Source of the DNA: an uncultured Lentibacter sp.
GTDB lineage: Bacteria; Pseudomonadota; Alphaproteobacteria; Rhodobacterales; Rhodobacteraceae
Direction of reading: 5' to 3'
DNA length: 39,286 bases
Assembly (NCBI RefSeq): GCF_937123735.1
Contig: NZ_CAKZKL010000014.1
Span: 1 to 39,286 of the forward strand
Shown here piece by piece: positions 1-10,688 of this stretch (the first letter of the stretch is position 1; every line of letters starts with the position of its first letter). The position numbers were made by a program, and so were the translations under genes. A model generated the notes under the pieces. That model had not been told where the DNA came from, searched no databases, and saw nothing but the letters and a program-made list of their open reading frames with translations.

Positions 1-2277
<2,277 letters not shown>

Positions 2278-2314
2278 ACCCGGCCAAAGCCGTAAATACA
2301 AGCCGCAAATACAA

Positions 2315-2339
2315 GGGCCCCGGTTGGGGCCCTTTTTTT
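2315..2339 (+). terminator. rho-independent terminator of acnA
   Basis: A perfect 7-bp GC stem (GGGCCCC at 2315-2321 with GGGGCCC at 2326-2332) closes a GGTT loop and is followed by seven T residues. It sits 38 bases after the acnA stop codon. Confidence 0.93.
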
Positions 2340-2340
2340 G

Positions 2341-2682
2341 CCTCACGCTCTGCCAGCCCAGGTGCATCCCGGCAGAGCCTTTTCTTTTTGCAAATGCCCT
2401 GCCTGTCGCTGAGCTCTCAGGAAGGTTGCGGGCGTGCGCAAAAGCCCGGATGCTCTGAGGGATCAGAGACAGCGCATTCGGGCCAGCGCCCCGCCCGTGT
2501 TGATGTGCCCAAAACAGGGCTTGGAGCAGCTCAACCTTCCTCCGCGTGACTGAAGCCGGGAAGGAACTTAATTTGCTGTTGATCTCGCAAAAAGCGGGGC
2601 GATGCAGCTAGGATCTGCAAGGTGGCCCGACAAGCCGTTCACAGGCTGCAAGCTTCTGAAACCGCGCGGCCCCTTCGGCGAC
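2341..2682. other. gene-free interval between two convergent terminators
   Basis: These 342 bases lie between the acnA terminator (plus strand) and the rpsI terminator (minus strand). I see no convincing reading frame with a ribosome binding site on either strand. The interval holds several inverted repeats: CTCTGCC/GGCAGAG (2348-2354 with 2371-2377), a 10-bp pair (2419-2428 with 2532-2541), and smaller hairpins inside the latter. The left end could be a second weak terminator, since TTTTCTTTTT follows 2377. Confidence 0.6.
2419..2541. ncRNA. speculative structured RNA, strand unknown
   Basis: AGGAAGGTTG (2419-2428) pairs perfectly with CAACCTTCCT (2532-2541). Directly inside follows CGGGC/GCCCG (2429-2433 with 2444-2448), then CTCTGA-GGGA-TCAGAG (2453-2468), a 6-bp hairpin with a GNRA-type tetraloop, and a short GCCC/GGGC hairpin near the 3' side. 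The layout resembles a multi-helix junction RNA. I do not recognise RNase P, SRP, 6S or tmRNA signatures. No promoter or T-tract was identified, and GC-rich DNA makes chance pairing plausible. Confidence 0.2.
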
Positions 2683-2711
2683 AAAAAAAGGGCCACCCAA
2701 ACGGGCAGCCC
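2683..2711 (-). terminator. rho-independent terminator of rplM-rpsI
   Basis: Read on the minus strand, GGGCTGCCC (2711-2703) pairs with GGGTGGCCC (2698-2690) over nine positions, two of them G-U wobbles. The loop is GTTT and seven T residues follow (2689-2683). It lies 26 bases after the rpsI stop. Confidence 0.92.
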
Positions 2712-2737
2712 TCTTGGCGCGAAAATCTCGCGTAACT

Positions 2738-3226
2738 TTAGCGCTTGGAGAACTGGAAGCTGCGGCGCGCCTTGCGCTTACCGAATTTCTTACGTTCTAC
2801 AACGCGGCTGTCGCGGGTCAGGAAGCCAGCGGCTTTCAGAGCGCCACGCAGGCTCGGATCATACAGCTGGAGCGCTTTGGACACACCATGCTTGACCGCG
2901 CCGGCCTGTCCGGACAGGCCACCGCCCTTGACCGTCGCCACAACGTCAAACTGGTCTTCAACACCGGCCACCTGAAACGGCTGGCGCAGGATCATTTGCA
3001 GAACGGGGCGGGCGAAATACTTGTTCATTTCTTTGCCGTTGACCACAACCTTGCCGGAGCCCGGCTTGATCCAGACGCGCGCAACCGCATCTTTGCGTTT
3101 GCCTGTTGCGTAAGCGCGGCCGAGCGCATCGCGCATGGGCTCACGGGGTTCTACAACAGTTTCCGCTACGGGCGCGTCGCTTGCAACGGCACCCAGCTCT
3201 TCGAGTGAGTTCACTTGATCAGCCAT
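2738..3226 (-). CDS. rpsI: 30S ribosomal protein S9
   Basis: S9 is a small-subunit ribosomal protein whose C-terminal tail reaches the P-site tRNA. The 162-residue product has an N-terminal extension of about 30 acidic and hydrophobic residues, typical of alphaproteobacterial S9, then the core beginning near [14 protein letters not shown]. It ends in the basic tail [13 protein letters not shown]. The start ATG at 3226 is preceded by GGAG inside the end of rplM. Only five bases separate it from rplM, so the two are translated from one message, the usual S9/L13 arrangement. Confidence 0.98.
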   Translation of the reverse strand: MADQVNSLEELGAVASDAPVAETVVEPREPMRDALGRAYATGKRKDAVARVWIKPGSGKVVVNGKEMNKYFARPVLQMILRQPFQVAGVEDQFDVVATVKGGGLSGQAGAVKHGVSKALQLYDPSLRGALKAAGFLTRDSRVVERKKFGKRKARRSFQFSKR

Positions 3227-3231
3227 GTCGC

Positions 3232-3690
3232 TCAGCTCCGTGTGTTTTTCTTGTTCATCGCCTTAACGTCGAGAACAGTTGGGTTTTGCGCCTCATGGCC
3301 ATGCTCTGTGCCGGCATAGACGCGCAGGTTGGTCATTTGCTTGCGGCTCAGAGGGCCACCGGGCAACATGCGCTGCACAGCCTTCGTGACCACACGCTCA
3401 GGGTGCGCGCCATCAAGGATCTGCTGCTTGGTGCGGCTCTTGATCCCGCCGGGGTGGCCGGTGTGCCAGTAGAAGTGCTCTTCGCGCTTCTTGCCGGTCA
3501 GCTGGATTTTCTCGGCATTGATCACGATGACATTGTCACCCATGTCCATGTGAGGCGTGAAAGATGGCTTGTGCTTGCCGCGCAGGCGCATCGCGATGAT
3601 CGAGGCAAGACGGCCCAGCACGACGCCTTCAGCGTCGATAATGATCCATTTCTTGTCGATATCTGCGGGTGTCGCAGTAAAGGTTTTCAT
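3232..3690 (-). CDS. rplM: 50S ribosomal protein L13
   Basis: L13 is an early-assembling large-subunit protein. The product is 152 residues, close to the family length, starting [15 protein letters not shown] and containing the conserved [12 protein letters not shown] stretch, the [15 protein letters not shown] segment and the [12 protein letters not shown] region. The start has a strong AGGGG site 7-8 bases upstream. It is the first gene of the rplM-rpsI operon, driven by the promoter at 3755-3782. Confidence 0.98.
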   Translation of the reverse strand: MKTFTATPADIDKKWIIIDAEGVVLGRLASIIAMRLRGKHKPSFTPHMDMGDNVIVINAEKIQLTGKKREEHFYWHTGHPGGIKSRTKQQILDGAHPERVVTKAVQRMLPGGPLSRKQMTNLRVYAGTEHGHEAQNPTVLDVKAMNKKNTRS

Positions 3691-3754
3691 GTTGAAACCC
3701 CTAAATAATCGGGTGGGACAAAGGCAAACCGCCCTTTGCTTGCGGGATGGCCGG

Positions 3755-3782
3755 GTTATAGCCCCCTGCTTGGCACAGTCAA
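3755..3782 (-). promoter_or_regulatory. sigma-70 promoter of rplM-rpsI
   Basis: On the minus strand TTGACT (3782-3777), a 16-base spacer and TATAAC (3760-3755) match sigma-70 hexamers closely. It lies 65 bases upstream of the rplM start and downstream of the thioesterase stop, so it serves the ribosomal operon alone. Confidence 0.85.
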
Positions 3783-3857
3783 GCGCTCAAGAGGTCAATT
3801 GTGTGAACAAAAACAATGGTTTGCAAAATAGGTATTATTTTACCCCAAAAAACTGCG

Positions 3858-4289
3858 CTATTTGGGCGGGATTGAGTAGGTCATGGTTGCGCGCGCTACA
3901 GGACGTTCATCACCTTGCGAATACAACCGCACATCGCCGATCGCCAACACACGGCCCAGCTTGAGCAATTCGCATTTGGCGATCAGGTCTTTGCCCGCTT
4001 GCGGCTTGCGCATAAAATCAAGGCTGCAATTGGTGGTGACCGCCAGCGCCTTCTTGCCAATCATCGCCAGCAAGACCGCATAGACCGCCACATCACAGAG
4101 CGCAAACATGGCCGGCCCCGAAACTGTGCCCCCCGGGCGCAGGTGTTTTTCGCGCACCGGCAGGCGCATCTCGATGGCCATGGGCTCGAGCGCTTCAACA
4201 ACAAAATCCTCGCGCACCTGCGGGAACACCTCGTCAAGAAACGCCTGCAACTCTTCTTTGCTCAGGGCGAGCGGTTTTGGGGCGGTCAT
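3858..4289 (-). CDS. PaaI-family hotdog thioesterase
   Basis: A 143-residue single hotdog-domain protein of the PaaI/YdiI thioesterase type, expected to hydrolyse acyl-CoA thioesters in the cytoplasm. The typical segment runs HLRPGGTVSGPAMFALCD near residues 50-67, where a helix lines the active site, followed by the strands TTNCSLDFMRKP and LIAKCELLKLGR. The length fits the family. It is divergent from an enoyl-CoA hydratase gene across only 58 bases, so the two may share a control region. The acyl substrate cannot be told from the sequence. It precedes rplM but is separated from it by the ribosomal promoter. Confidence 0.88.
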   Translation of the reverse strand: MTAPKPLALSKEELQAFLDEVFPQVREDFVVEALEPMAIEMRLPVREKHLRPGGTVSGPAMFALCDVAVYAVLLAMIGKKALAVTTNCSLDFMRKPQAGKDLIAKCELLKLGRVLAIGDVRLYSQGDERPVARATMTYSIPPK

Positions 4290-4347
4290 AGCTTTACCTC
4301 ATCTTGCTTTGCGCATTACACTGCCCACGCGCATCAAGGAGAGCAAG

Positions 4348-5127
4348 ATGAACCTTTTGGAACGTAACGACAAAAACGCCGTCGCGCATCTGCGCATGAA
4401 CGCGCCGGAGCGCCTCAATGCCCTGTCAGAAGAGATGCTCACAGCCCTTCAGGCCGAGTTTGATGCGCTCAAAAGTGACCGCAGCATCCGCGCCATTGTG
4501 CTCTCCGGCGCAGGCAAGGCCTTTTGTGCGGGCCATGATCTGAAGCAAATGACAGCCGGGCGGCAGGCTGAAGATGGTGGCAAGGCCTATTTCAACGCCC
4601 TCTTTGCCCAATGTGCAAAGATGATGCTCACCATTCGCGCCCTGCCCCAGCCGGTCATTGCCGCGCCCCATGGCATTGCCACCGCCGCAGGCTGCCAGCT
4701 GGTTGCCACCTGCGATATGGCCGTCGCCCAGAGCGGCACCCGCTTTGGTGTCAATGGCGTCAACATCGGCCTGTTTTGCTCCACCCCCATGGTTGCGCTC
4801 AGCCGCAACATCCCCCGCAAGCAGGCCTTTGAAATGCTCACAACCGGCAGCTTTATCGAAGCCGAACGCGCCCAGGAGCTCGGCCTTGTCAACCGCGTCT
4901 CTGACAATGCCGAAGCCGAGGCCCTCGCGCTGGCCGAAACGGTGGCTTCCAAACTGGCCGCCGCCGTCAAGATCGGCAAGGAAGGCTTTTACAAGCAACT
5001 CGAAATGGAGCTGGAAGAGGCCTATGCCTATACCGGCGCGGCCATGGCCGAAAACATGCTGTTTCGCGACACCGAAGAAGGCATCAGCGCGTTCCTCGAA
5101 AAACGCCCCCCCGATTGGCAAGCCTAA
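4348..5127 (+). CDS. enoyl-CoA hydratase/isomerase, ECHDC3-like
   Basis: A crotonase-fold protein of 259 residues. The start ATG is chosen because AAGGAG lies six bases upstream; the frame is open further 5' but without support. The oxyanion-hole segments are AFCAGHDLKQM and HGIATAAGCQLVATCDMA, and the stretch NIGLFCSTPMVAL is characteristic of the ECHDC3 subgroup of enoyl-CoA hydratases. The exact substrate is unknown, and ECHDC3-like proteins often lack the classic catalytic glutamate pair. It is divergent from the thioesterase, suggesting linked acyl-CoA metabolism, though that link is inferred. Confidence 0.92.
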   Translation: MNLLERNDKNAVAHLRMNAPERLNALSEEMLTALQAEFDALKSDRSIRAIVLSGAGKAFCAGHDLKQMTAGRQAEDGGKAYFNALFAQCAKMMLTIRALPQPVIAAPHGIATAAGCQLVATCDMAVAQSGTRFGVNGVNIGLFCSTPMVALSRNIPRKQAFEMLTTGSFIEAERAQELGLVNRVSDNAEAEALALAETVASKLAAAVKIGKEGFYKQLEMELEEAYAYTGAAMAENMLFRDTEEGISAFLEKRPPDWQA

Positions 5128-5154
5128 GCCCCCCCCGCCAAGAGAGCTGCGGCA

Positions 5155-5185
5155 AACTGGGCTCTTTCTTTGAGACAGCCCAGTT
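5155..5185. repeat. inverted repeat after the enoyl-CoA hydratase gene
   Basis: AACTGGGCT (5155-5163) and AGCCCAGTT (5177-5185) form a perfect 9-bp stem with a 13-base loop, 27 bases after the stop codon. No T-tract follows on either strand, so it may be a weak terminator or an RNA-stabilising hairpin. Confidence 0.55.
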
Positions 5186-5390
5186 GTAAGCTTAACAGGC
5201 GCGGCGGCGCTTGCGGGGGTGAGTATTTCTGTGGCTTAGGCGCCTGAGCTGCCGCGGTTTTGTGCGTATTTTGTGACGAGTGTTGTGCCTTATGCCTAAA
5301 AATCACCATGTTTGCCATAATATAGCCATATTTCGGGGTCATTTAGGCCACATATCGTGCAAGCTGGCCCGTCCCTCCAGGGGCTGGCTT

Positions 5391-6761
5391 GTGCCGAAGT
5401 TCAGGCGGGCCGCCCTGGCGCGGCTTTTCTGGGTGAGCGCTCTTAGCTTGGTCAGTTTCTCTCTCGCCAGCGTCTCTCTGGCCCGCCTCTCCTTCGCAGA
5501 CAGTCTGGTGCCGCTGGCCCGCGCTGACTTTCCCACCGCCCCAAAAGAGCAGATCTTGCTGGGGCGCGATCTGTTCTTTGATCCGCTGCTCTCGGGCAAC
5601 CGCAACATCGCCTGCGCCACCTGCCACCACGGGGCGCTGGGCTCGGCAGATGCTGTGGCGCTCTCGGTTGGCGAGGGCGGCATGGGGCTGGGCAAGAACC
5701 GCCGTGGCACAGAAACGGCCCCCGCCCATCAACACGTCCCGCGCAATGCCCCTGCTCTCTACAATCTCGGCGCAGATCAGATCACGGTGCTCTTTCACGA
5801 TGGCCGCGTCGCGCGCGATGGGTCTGCCCCCTTCGGAGTCAGGATGCCCGAGGGCAACGCGCTTGAGCGCCCGGCCGTAAACCTCTTGGCCGCGCAAGCG
5901 CTGCTGCCGCTGCTCAGCCCCGAGGAAATGGCCGGCAGCCCAGGCGAAAACCCCATTGCCGACGCCGTGGCCGCGCAAGAAATTCGTGGCCCCTCGGGTG
6001 CTTGGGCGCAGCTCGCCGCCCGCGTGGAGGCCGTGCCAGCGTATCGCGCGCGATTCACGGCGCTCAACGGCAGCACTGCGCCCCTGCATATCTCCGACAT
6101 CGGCAACGCCATCGGCGTATTTCTCGCCGAGGAGTTTCGCGCCATCAACAGCCCGTTTGATGCTTACCTGCGCGGCGACACAGAGGCGCTGAGCAAAGCC
6201 CAAACACGCGGCAAAACGCTGTTTTATGGCAAAGCCCTCTGTTCAAGCTGCCACGCCGGGGCGCTGCAAACCGACAACAGCTTTCACGCCATCGGCATTC
6301 CGCAAATCGGCCCTGGCAAGGGTCATGGCGCAACCGGCGCCGATCATGGCCGCGCGGCGATCACCGGCGACATAAATGACAGATACCGCTTTCGCACGCC
6401 GTCCTTGCGCAATGTTGCGCTCACCGCGCCCTATGGCCACTCCGGCGCATATGACTCCTTGAAGGAGGTGGTGCGCCACCACCTTGCCCCGCGCGAAAGC
6501 TTGATGCGCTTTGATCCGGCGCGCGTTGCCTTGCCCGCCCTAAACGGCCCGGGGCAAACAGCCCCCCAAACCCCTCCTGCCGCCGAGCGCGCGCGCATCG
6601 CAGCGGCCATCACCTTACAGATCCCGCCCCTCACCGACGCCGAGCTGCGCGACATTGTCTCGTTCCTGCACGCGCTCACAGACCCGTCCAGCATCGGCGG
6701 CAAGCTTGGCGCCCCCGCGCGCGTGCCCTCGGGGCTGCCTGTTGACAGCCTGCTCGACTAA
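5391..6761 (+). CDS. secreted di-haem cytochrome c peroxidase (MauG/CcpA family)
   Basis: A periplasmic di-haem protein related to bacterial cytochrome c peroxidase and MauG. I place the start at GTG 5391 because CAGGGG lies upstream and the product then opens with a basic stretch (KFRRAALAR) and a hydrophobic signal segment ending near residues 44-45. An upstream ATG at 5280 gives an implausible leader. Two haem sites are visible: CATCHH (Cys75/Cys78/His79) and CSSCHA (Cys284/Cys287/His288). The FRTPSLRNVALTAPYGHSG segment is typical of the family. At 456 residues it is longer than classic peroxidases, so whether it reduces peroxide or oxidises another substrate is open. Its haems would need the Ccm system encoded in this window. 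Confidence 0.88.
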   Translation: MPKFRRAALARLFWVSALSLVSFSLASVSLARLSFADSLVPLARADFPTAPKEQILLGRDLFFDPLLSGNRNIACATCHHGALGSADAVALSVGEGGMGLGKNRRGTETAPAHQHVPRNAPALYNLGADQITVLFHDGRVARDGSAPFGVRMPEGNALERPAVNLLAAQALLPLLSPEEMAGSPGENPIADAVAAQEIRGPSGAWAQLAARVEAVPAYRARFTALNGSTAPLHISDIGNAIGVFLAEEFRAINSPFDAYLRGDTEALSKAQTRGKTLFYGKALCSSCHAGALQTDNSFHAIGIPQIGPGKGHGATGADHGRAAITGDINDRYRFRTPSLRNVALTAPYGHSGAYDSLKEVVRHHLAPRESLMRFDPARVALPALNGPGQTAPQTPPAAERARIAAAITLQIPPLTDAELRDIVSFLHALTDPSSIGGKLGAPARVPSGLPVDSLLD

Positions 6762-6800
6762 CCCCTTTTCATCGCGCCCCATCTGCCCTACATCGCAGGG

Positions 6801-8138
6801 ATGACAGAGAGATTACACATCATCGGCGGAGGCCTCGCCGGCTCGGAAGCCGCCTGGCAGGCCGCCCAGATGGGCGTGCCCGTCACCATCCATGAAATGC
6901 GCCCCAAGGTCGGCACCTTTGCCCACCAGTCCGGCGATCTGGCCGAGATGGTCTGTTCCAACTCTTTCCGCTCTGACGACAGCGAGCAAAATGCCGTAGG
7001 GCTTTTGCACTGGGAAATGCGCGCCGCAAATGGCCTCATCATGCAGACCGCTCATAAACACCGCCTGCCCGCAGGGGGCGCTCTGGCGGTGGATCGTGAG
7101 CCCTTCGCTGCCTCCGTGACAGCCGCTCTGAAAGCGCACCCGCTCATCGAGGTCTCTTACGAAGAGATCACCGAGCTGCCCGCCTCGGGCCACTGGATCA
7201 TCGCCACAGGCCCGCTCACCTCGGATGCGCTCAGCGCCGCAATCGCCCGCGCCACAGGGGCCGATGCGCTGGCGTTTTTTGATGCCATCGCCCCGATTGT
7301 CTACACCGACAGCGTCAACATGGACGTGGCCTGGATGCAGTCACGCTATGACAAGGGTGAAAGCGCGGAAGAGCAAAAAGCCTATCTCAACTGCCCGATG
7401 ACCGAGGAACAGTATAACGCCTTCATCGACGCACTGCTGGCGGCGGAGAAAACCGAGTTCCGCGAGGGCGAAACCGCGGGCTATTTTGACGGCTGCCTGC
7501 CGATCGAGGTTATGGCCGAGCGCGGCCGCGAAACGCTGCGCTTTGGCCCGATGAAGCCCGTGGGCCTCACCAACCCGCATGCGCCCGATATGCGCCCCCA
7601 CGCCGTGGTGCAGCTGCGCTATGACAATGCCCTTGGCACGCTGATGAATATGGTCGGCTTTCAAACCAAGATGAAATACGCCGCGCAAAAAGAGGTGTTT
7701 TCCATGATCCCGGGGCTGGAAGCGGCGCGCTTTGCCCGCCTCGGCGGCATTCACCGCAACAGCTTCATCAATTCGCCCACGCTCTTAGACAGCCAGATGC
7801 GCCTCAAATCCATGCCGCACATCCGCTTTGCCGGCCAGATCACAGGTGTTGAAGGCTATGTCGAAAGCGCCGGCATGGGCCTGCTCGCGGGCCGTCTGGC
7901 CGCCGCCGAAATGCTGGGCAAAAGCCTTGAAGCCCCCGCGCCCGAAACCGCCACAGGCGCTTTGGTCACCCACATCACAGGCGGAGCCGAGGCCAAAACC
8001 TTCCAGCCGATGAATGTCAATTTCGGCCTCTTCCCGCCGGTTGAGGGCCTCAAATCCGGCCGCCGTGGCCGCAAAGACCGCTACAAAGCCTATACCGACC
8101 GCGCGAAACACCTCTGGCAAGAGTGGCTGGACGGCTGA
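6801..8138 (+). CDS. trmFO: methylenetetrahydrofolate-tRNA (uracil-5-)-methyltransferase TrmFO
   Basis: TrmFO methylates U54 of tRNA (making ribothymidine) using 5,10-methylenetetrahydrofolate and FAD. The 445-residue protein starts with the FAD-binding motif [17 protein letters not shown], followed by EMRP and the [11 protein letters not shown] segment with a conserved cysteine. A second conserved cysteine lies in [15 protein letters not shown]. The C-terminal segment VNFGLFPPV is typical. The start has only a weak AGGG directly upstream. It begins a compact plus-strand run with a methyltransferase and gluQ, 39 bases after the peroxidase gene. Confidence 0.97.
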   Translation: MTERLHIIGGGLAGSEAAWQAAQMGVPVTIHEMRPKVGTFAHQSGDLAEMVCSNSFRSDDSEQNAVGLLHWEMRAANGLIMQTAHKHRLPAGGALAVDREPFAASVTAALKAHPLIEVSYEEITELPASGHWIIATGPLTSDALSAAIARATGADALAFFDAIAPIVYTDSVNMDVAWMQSRYDKGESAEEQKAYLNCPMTEEQYNAFIDALLAAEKTEFREGETAGYFDGCLPIEVMAERGRETLRFGPMKPVGLTNPHAPDMRPHAVVQLRYDNALGTLMNMVGFQTKMKYAAQKEVFSMIPGLEAARFARLGGIHRNSFINSPTLLDSQMRLKSMPHIRFAGQITGVEGYVESAGMGLLAGRLAAAEMLGKSLEAPAPETATGALVTHITGGAEAKTFQPMNVNFGLFPPVEGLKSGRRGRKDRYKAYTDRAKHLWQEWLDG

Positions 8139-8163
8139 GGCCACTTGGCGCTAGGCTGAGGCC

Positions 8164-8772
8164 ATGAGCAACAGATTTCTCGATAAGGCCTACACAGCCG
8201 CCGACAGCGCCGAAGCGCTCTATGATGCTTGGGCCGCCACCTATGACGCCGAGCTTGGCGAAAACGGCTATGTCACACCCGTGCGCTGCGCCAAAGCGCT
8301 CGCCGCGCACAGCCGTGATCTCACCGACCCCATCCTTGATTTTGGGTGCGGAACAGGGCTTTCCGGCCTCGCCTTAAAGCGCGCAGGCTTTGCAACCCTC
8401 GACGGTGTCGATGTCTCCGCTGATATGCTCAAAGGGGCTGCGGCCAAAGACATCTACCGCACCCTCTCCCAGATCGCGCCCTCCACGCCGCTCACACACC
8501 CCAAGGGCCACTATGCCGCCATCACCTGCATCGGTGTCATCGGCACGGGCGCCGCCCCCGTCGAGGTGTTTGATCTGGTCATGGACGGCCTCGCAACAGG
8601 TGGCCTCACCGTGCTCAGCCTCAATGACCATGCCCTCGCAGAGCCGCGCTTTGAGGCCAAGCTTGCCAGCTACATGAGCACAGGCCGCGCCAAGCTTTTG
8701 TTTCAGGACTACGGCCCCCATATTCCGGGCATCAACCTCAACGCCAACGTCTATGTGCTTGAAAAAACGTGA
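8164..8772 (+). CDS. class I SAM-dependent methyltransferase
   Basis: A 202-residue Rossmann-fold methyltransferase. Motif I is ILDFGCGTGLSG, followed by the acidic loop VDVSADML. The N-terminal part YDAWAATYDAELGENGY resembles the Williams-Beuren/METTL27-like and TPR-methyltransferase groups, which act on unknown small molecules or proteins. It lies 25 bases after trmFO, and its stop overlaps the GTG start of gluQ by four bases (GTGA), implying translational coupling. The substrate is unknown; sitting between two tRNA modification genes hints at RNA work but does not show it. Confidence 0.85.
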   Translation: MSNRFLDKAYTAADSAEALYDAWAATYDAELGENGYVTPVRCAKALAAHSRDLTDPILDFGCGTGLSGLALKRAGFATLDGVDVSADMLKGAAAKDIYRTLSQIAPSTPLTHPKGHYAAITCIGVIGTGAAPVEVFDLVMDGLATGGLTVLSLNDHALAEPRFEAKLASYMSTGRAKLLFQDYGPHIPGINLNANVYVLEKT

Positions 8773-9632
8773 CCTTCACCACACGCTTCGCCCCCAGCCC
8801 CACAGGCCCTTTGCACCTTGGCCACGCCTACTCGGCCATGCTTGCATATGATATGGCTCAGGCGTCAGAGGGCCGCTTCCTGCTGCGCATTGAAGACATC
8901 GACCAAAGCCGCGCGCGCGCCGAATGGGAAGCGCAGATCTACGAGGATCTGGCCTGGCTCGGCCTCACATGGGAGCGCCCCGTGCTGCGCCAATCGGCGC
9001 GCCTGCCCGCCTACCGCGCCGCGCTCACACGGCTCTGGGCGCTTGGCCTCATCTACCCGTGCAGCTGCTCGCGCCGCGACATTGCTCAGGCCGCCTGCGC
9101 CCCGCAAGAAGGTGTCCCACCCGCCTTTGGCCCCGATGGCCTCATCTACCCCGGAACCTGCCGCCATGTGCCAAACCCGGCCGGGCCGCTGCCTAACGCC
9201 GTTTTGCGCCTTAACATGGCGCGCACGCTCGCGCAGATGCCCGATCCTGTGTGTTTCCCAGAAACAGGCGCTGGCCCCGAAGGGCAAACGGGCGAAATAT
9301 CGTTATCCCACAGCATGTTACAAAGCGATGTGGGCGACATCATTCTCGCGCGCACAGGCCTTGGCACCTCTTATCATCTCTCCGTGGTGCTGGATGATGC
9401 TGTCCAAAACATCACCCGCGTGGTGCGCGGGCAAGACCTCTTCAGCGCCACCTTCATCCATGTTGTGCTGCAAAAACTATTGGGCCTGCCCACGCCGTGC
9501 TACCACCACCACCGCCTCATTCGCGACGAAGCAGGCAAACGCCTCGCCAAACGCGATGACGCCCGCGCCATCAAGCTCTACCGCGAAGACGGCAAAACAC
9601 CTGCCGACATCCGCGCCATGGTCGGGCTCTAG
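8769..9632 (+). CDS. gluQ: glutamyl-Q tRNA(Asp) synthetase
   Basis: GluQ (YadB) attaches glutamate to the queuosine base at position 34 of tRNA-Asp. It is a shortened glutamyl-tRNA synthetase of 287 residues lacking the anticodon-binding domain. The HIGH-type motif is PLHLGHAYSA, and the KMSKS-type loop is KRLAKRDDARA. Cysteines in YPCSCSRRD and PGTCRHV fit the zinc site of this family. The GTG start overlaps the preceding methyltransferase stop. Its 3' end overlaps the convergent hisI gene by four bases. A full-length glutamyl-tRNA synthetase gene is also in the window. Confidence 0.95.
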   Translation: MTFTTRFAPSPTGPLHLGHAYSAMLAYDMAQASEGRFLLRIEDIDQSRARAEWEAQIYEDLAWLGLTWERPVLRQSARLPAYRAALTRLWALGLIYPCSCSRRDIAQAACAPQEGVPPAFGPDGLIYPGTCRHVPNPAGPLPNAVLRLNMARTLAQMPDPVCFPETGAGPEGQTGEISLSHSMLQSDVGDIILARTGLGTSYHLSVVLDDAVQNITRVVRGQDLFSATFIHVVLQKLLGLPTPCYHHHRLIRDEAGKRLAKRDDARAIKLYREDGKTPADIRAMVGL

Positions 9633-9991
9633 CTGCCCATCGGGGCCATCAGCTCGCGCTCATCGCCATCAATCACCGAGGTGTAAAAACACGAGCGCCG
9701 GTTGGTGTGACACGCTGGCCCAACCTGCCTGATCACCAGCAAAAGCGCATCCCGGTCACAATCCACCCGCATGTCCACCAGTTCCTGGGTATGCCCACTG
9801 GTTTCGCCCTTGATCCAGAACGCTTTACGCGAGCGTGACCAATAGGTTACACGCCGAGTTTCAAGCGTTTTGGCCACAGCTTGCGCCGTCATCCACGCCA
9901 TCATGAGCACCTCTCCCGTGGCCTCATCCTGCGCAATCGCAGGGATCAAGCCCTTGTCATCAAACTTCAGCGAAGCGGGATCAAATTGCAT
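9629..9991 (-). CDS. hisI: phosphoribosyl-AMP cyclohydrolase
   Basis: HisI opens the adenine ring of phosphoribosyl-AMP, the third step of histidine synthesis. The 120-residue product is the stand-alone cyclohydrolase without the HisE domain. The zinc and magnesium binding core is VDCDRDALLLVIRQ followed by GPACHTNRRSCFY. AAAGGA lies six bases before the start. It is convergent with gluQ (four-base tail overlap) and divergent from the scaffold gene across 62 bases. No other his genes are nearby, so it is a solitary his locus. Confidence 0.96.
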   Translation of the reverse strand: MQFDPASLKFDDKGLIPAIAQDEATGEVLMMAWMTAQAVAKTLETRRVTYWSRSRKAFWIKGETSGHTQELVDMRVDCDRDALLLVIRQVGPACHTNRRSCFYTSVIDGDERELMAPMGS

Positions 9992-10053
9992 AATCTATCC
10001 TTTTCATGGCGCGCCGTCGTGGCTATCTATGCCAAGTTACTGAGGAAAATACC

Positions 10054-10494
10054 ATGAGCAATGACGCCGACCTGATCAAACTCTACTCCGCGCGCATCCT
10101 TGCTCTCGCGGCGGACATGCCCTGCCTTGAGCGCCTTGAGGCCCCCTCGGGCACAGCCCATTGCCGCGCGCCGCTCTGCGGCTCCAACATCACCGTCGAT
10201 GTCGCGCTGACAGATGGCAAGATCACAGGCTTTGGCCAGGATGTAAAAGCCTGCGCGCTCGGCCAGGCCGCCGCCTCTGTTGTGGCTCAAAATATCATCG
10301 GCCAAACCCGCGAGAGCGTGCAAAATGCGCGCGATCAGCTCGTGGCCATGCTCCAGCAAGACGGCCCCGCGCCTGCGGCGCCCTTTGAAGAGCTCAAGGT
10401 GTTGCTGCCCGCGCGCGAATTCAAAAATCGTCACGCCTCCATCCTGCTCTGCCTTGACGCCACGCTCGACGCGCTCGCCGCAGCAAGCGCATAA
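10054..10494 (+). CDS. IscU/NifU-N-like iron-sulfur cluster assembly scaffold
   Basis: A 146-residue protein of the NifU N-terminal/IscU family, on which Fe-S clusters are built before transfer. The start ATG is supported by GAGGA seven bases upstream; an in-frame upstream start at 10006 has no such support. Two of the usual ligand cysteines are recognisable: RAPLCGSNITVDV and DVKACALGQAAASVV, plus an early cysteine in DMPCLERL and a late one in ILLCLDATL. Homologues in alphaproteobacteria are commonly short stand-alone proteins. The stop is five bases before a hairpin. Whether it works in the ISC or SUF route cannot be told. Confidence 0.85.
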   Translation: MSNDADLIKLYSARILALAADMPCLERLEAPSGTAHCRAPLCGSNITVDVALTDGKITGFGQDVKACALGQAAASVVAQNIIGQTRESVQNARDQLVAMLQQDGPAPAAPFEELKVLLPAREFKNRHASILLCLDATLDALAAASA

Positions 10495-10525
10495 AAAACC
10501 GCCGCACTCTTTTCAGAGGCGGCGG
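10493..10525 (-). terminator. terminator of the minus-strand SOS small-gene transcript
   Basis: CCGCCGC-A-CTC (10499-10509) pairs with GAG-GCGGCGG (10516-10525) with one bulged base. On the minus strand six T residues follow directly (10498-10493), so it is a rho-independent terminator for transcription coming from the right. On the plus strand the same hairpin follows the scaffold gene but lacks a T-tract. Confidence 0.8.
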
Positions 10526-10688
10526 CGAGAGTGCGTATGCTTGCGAAAACCGGCGCAGAATAAGGCAGGCAGCGCTTATTCCAGTTGGGACAGGCAGGTT
10601 TGTCTTTCAGCGTGCAGGTTGGCACAGGGCCAACCCTGTTGGGACAATGCACAAGGATAGTGCAAAGCATACGAGGCAGAAATTCGGG
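10526..10688 (-). other. 3' untranslated region with repeated GTTGG(G/C)ACA
   Basis: About 160 bases lie between the stop of the small SOS gene and its terminator. On the plus strand GTTGGGACA occurs at 10584-10592 and 10638-10646, with GTTGGCACA at 10618-10626. GGTTGGC/GCCAACC (10617-10623 with 10629-10635) forms a hairpin. No convincing reading frame was found. It could be a structured or regulatory 3' UTR, or the source of a small RNA. Confidence 0.4.

Noticed and set aside
5280..5390. Upstream ATG start of the di-haem peroxidase
   Set aside because: It would put 37 polar residues before the signal peptide, and no binding site supports it.
10431..10670. 79-codon minus-strand frame downstream of the SOS peptide gene
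   Set aside because: It has no ribosome binding site, reads through the terminator hairpin and enters the scaffold gene antisense.
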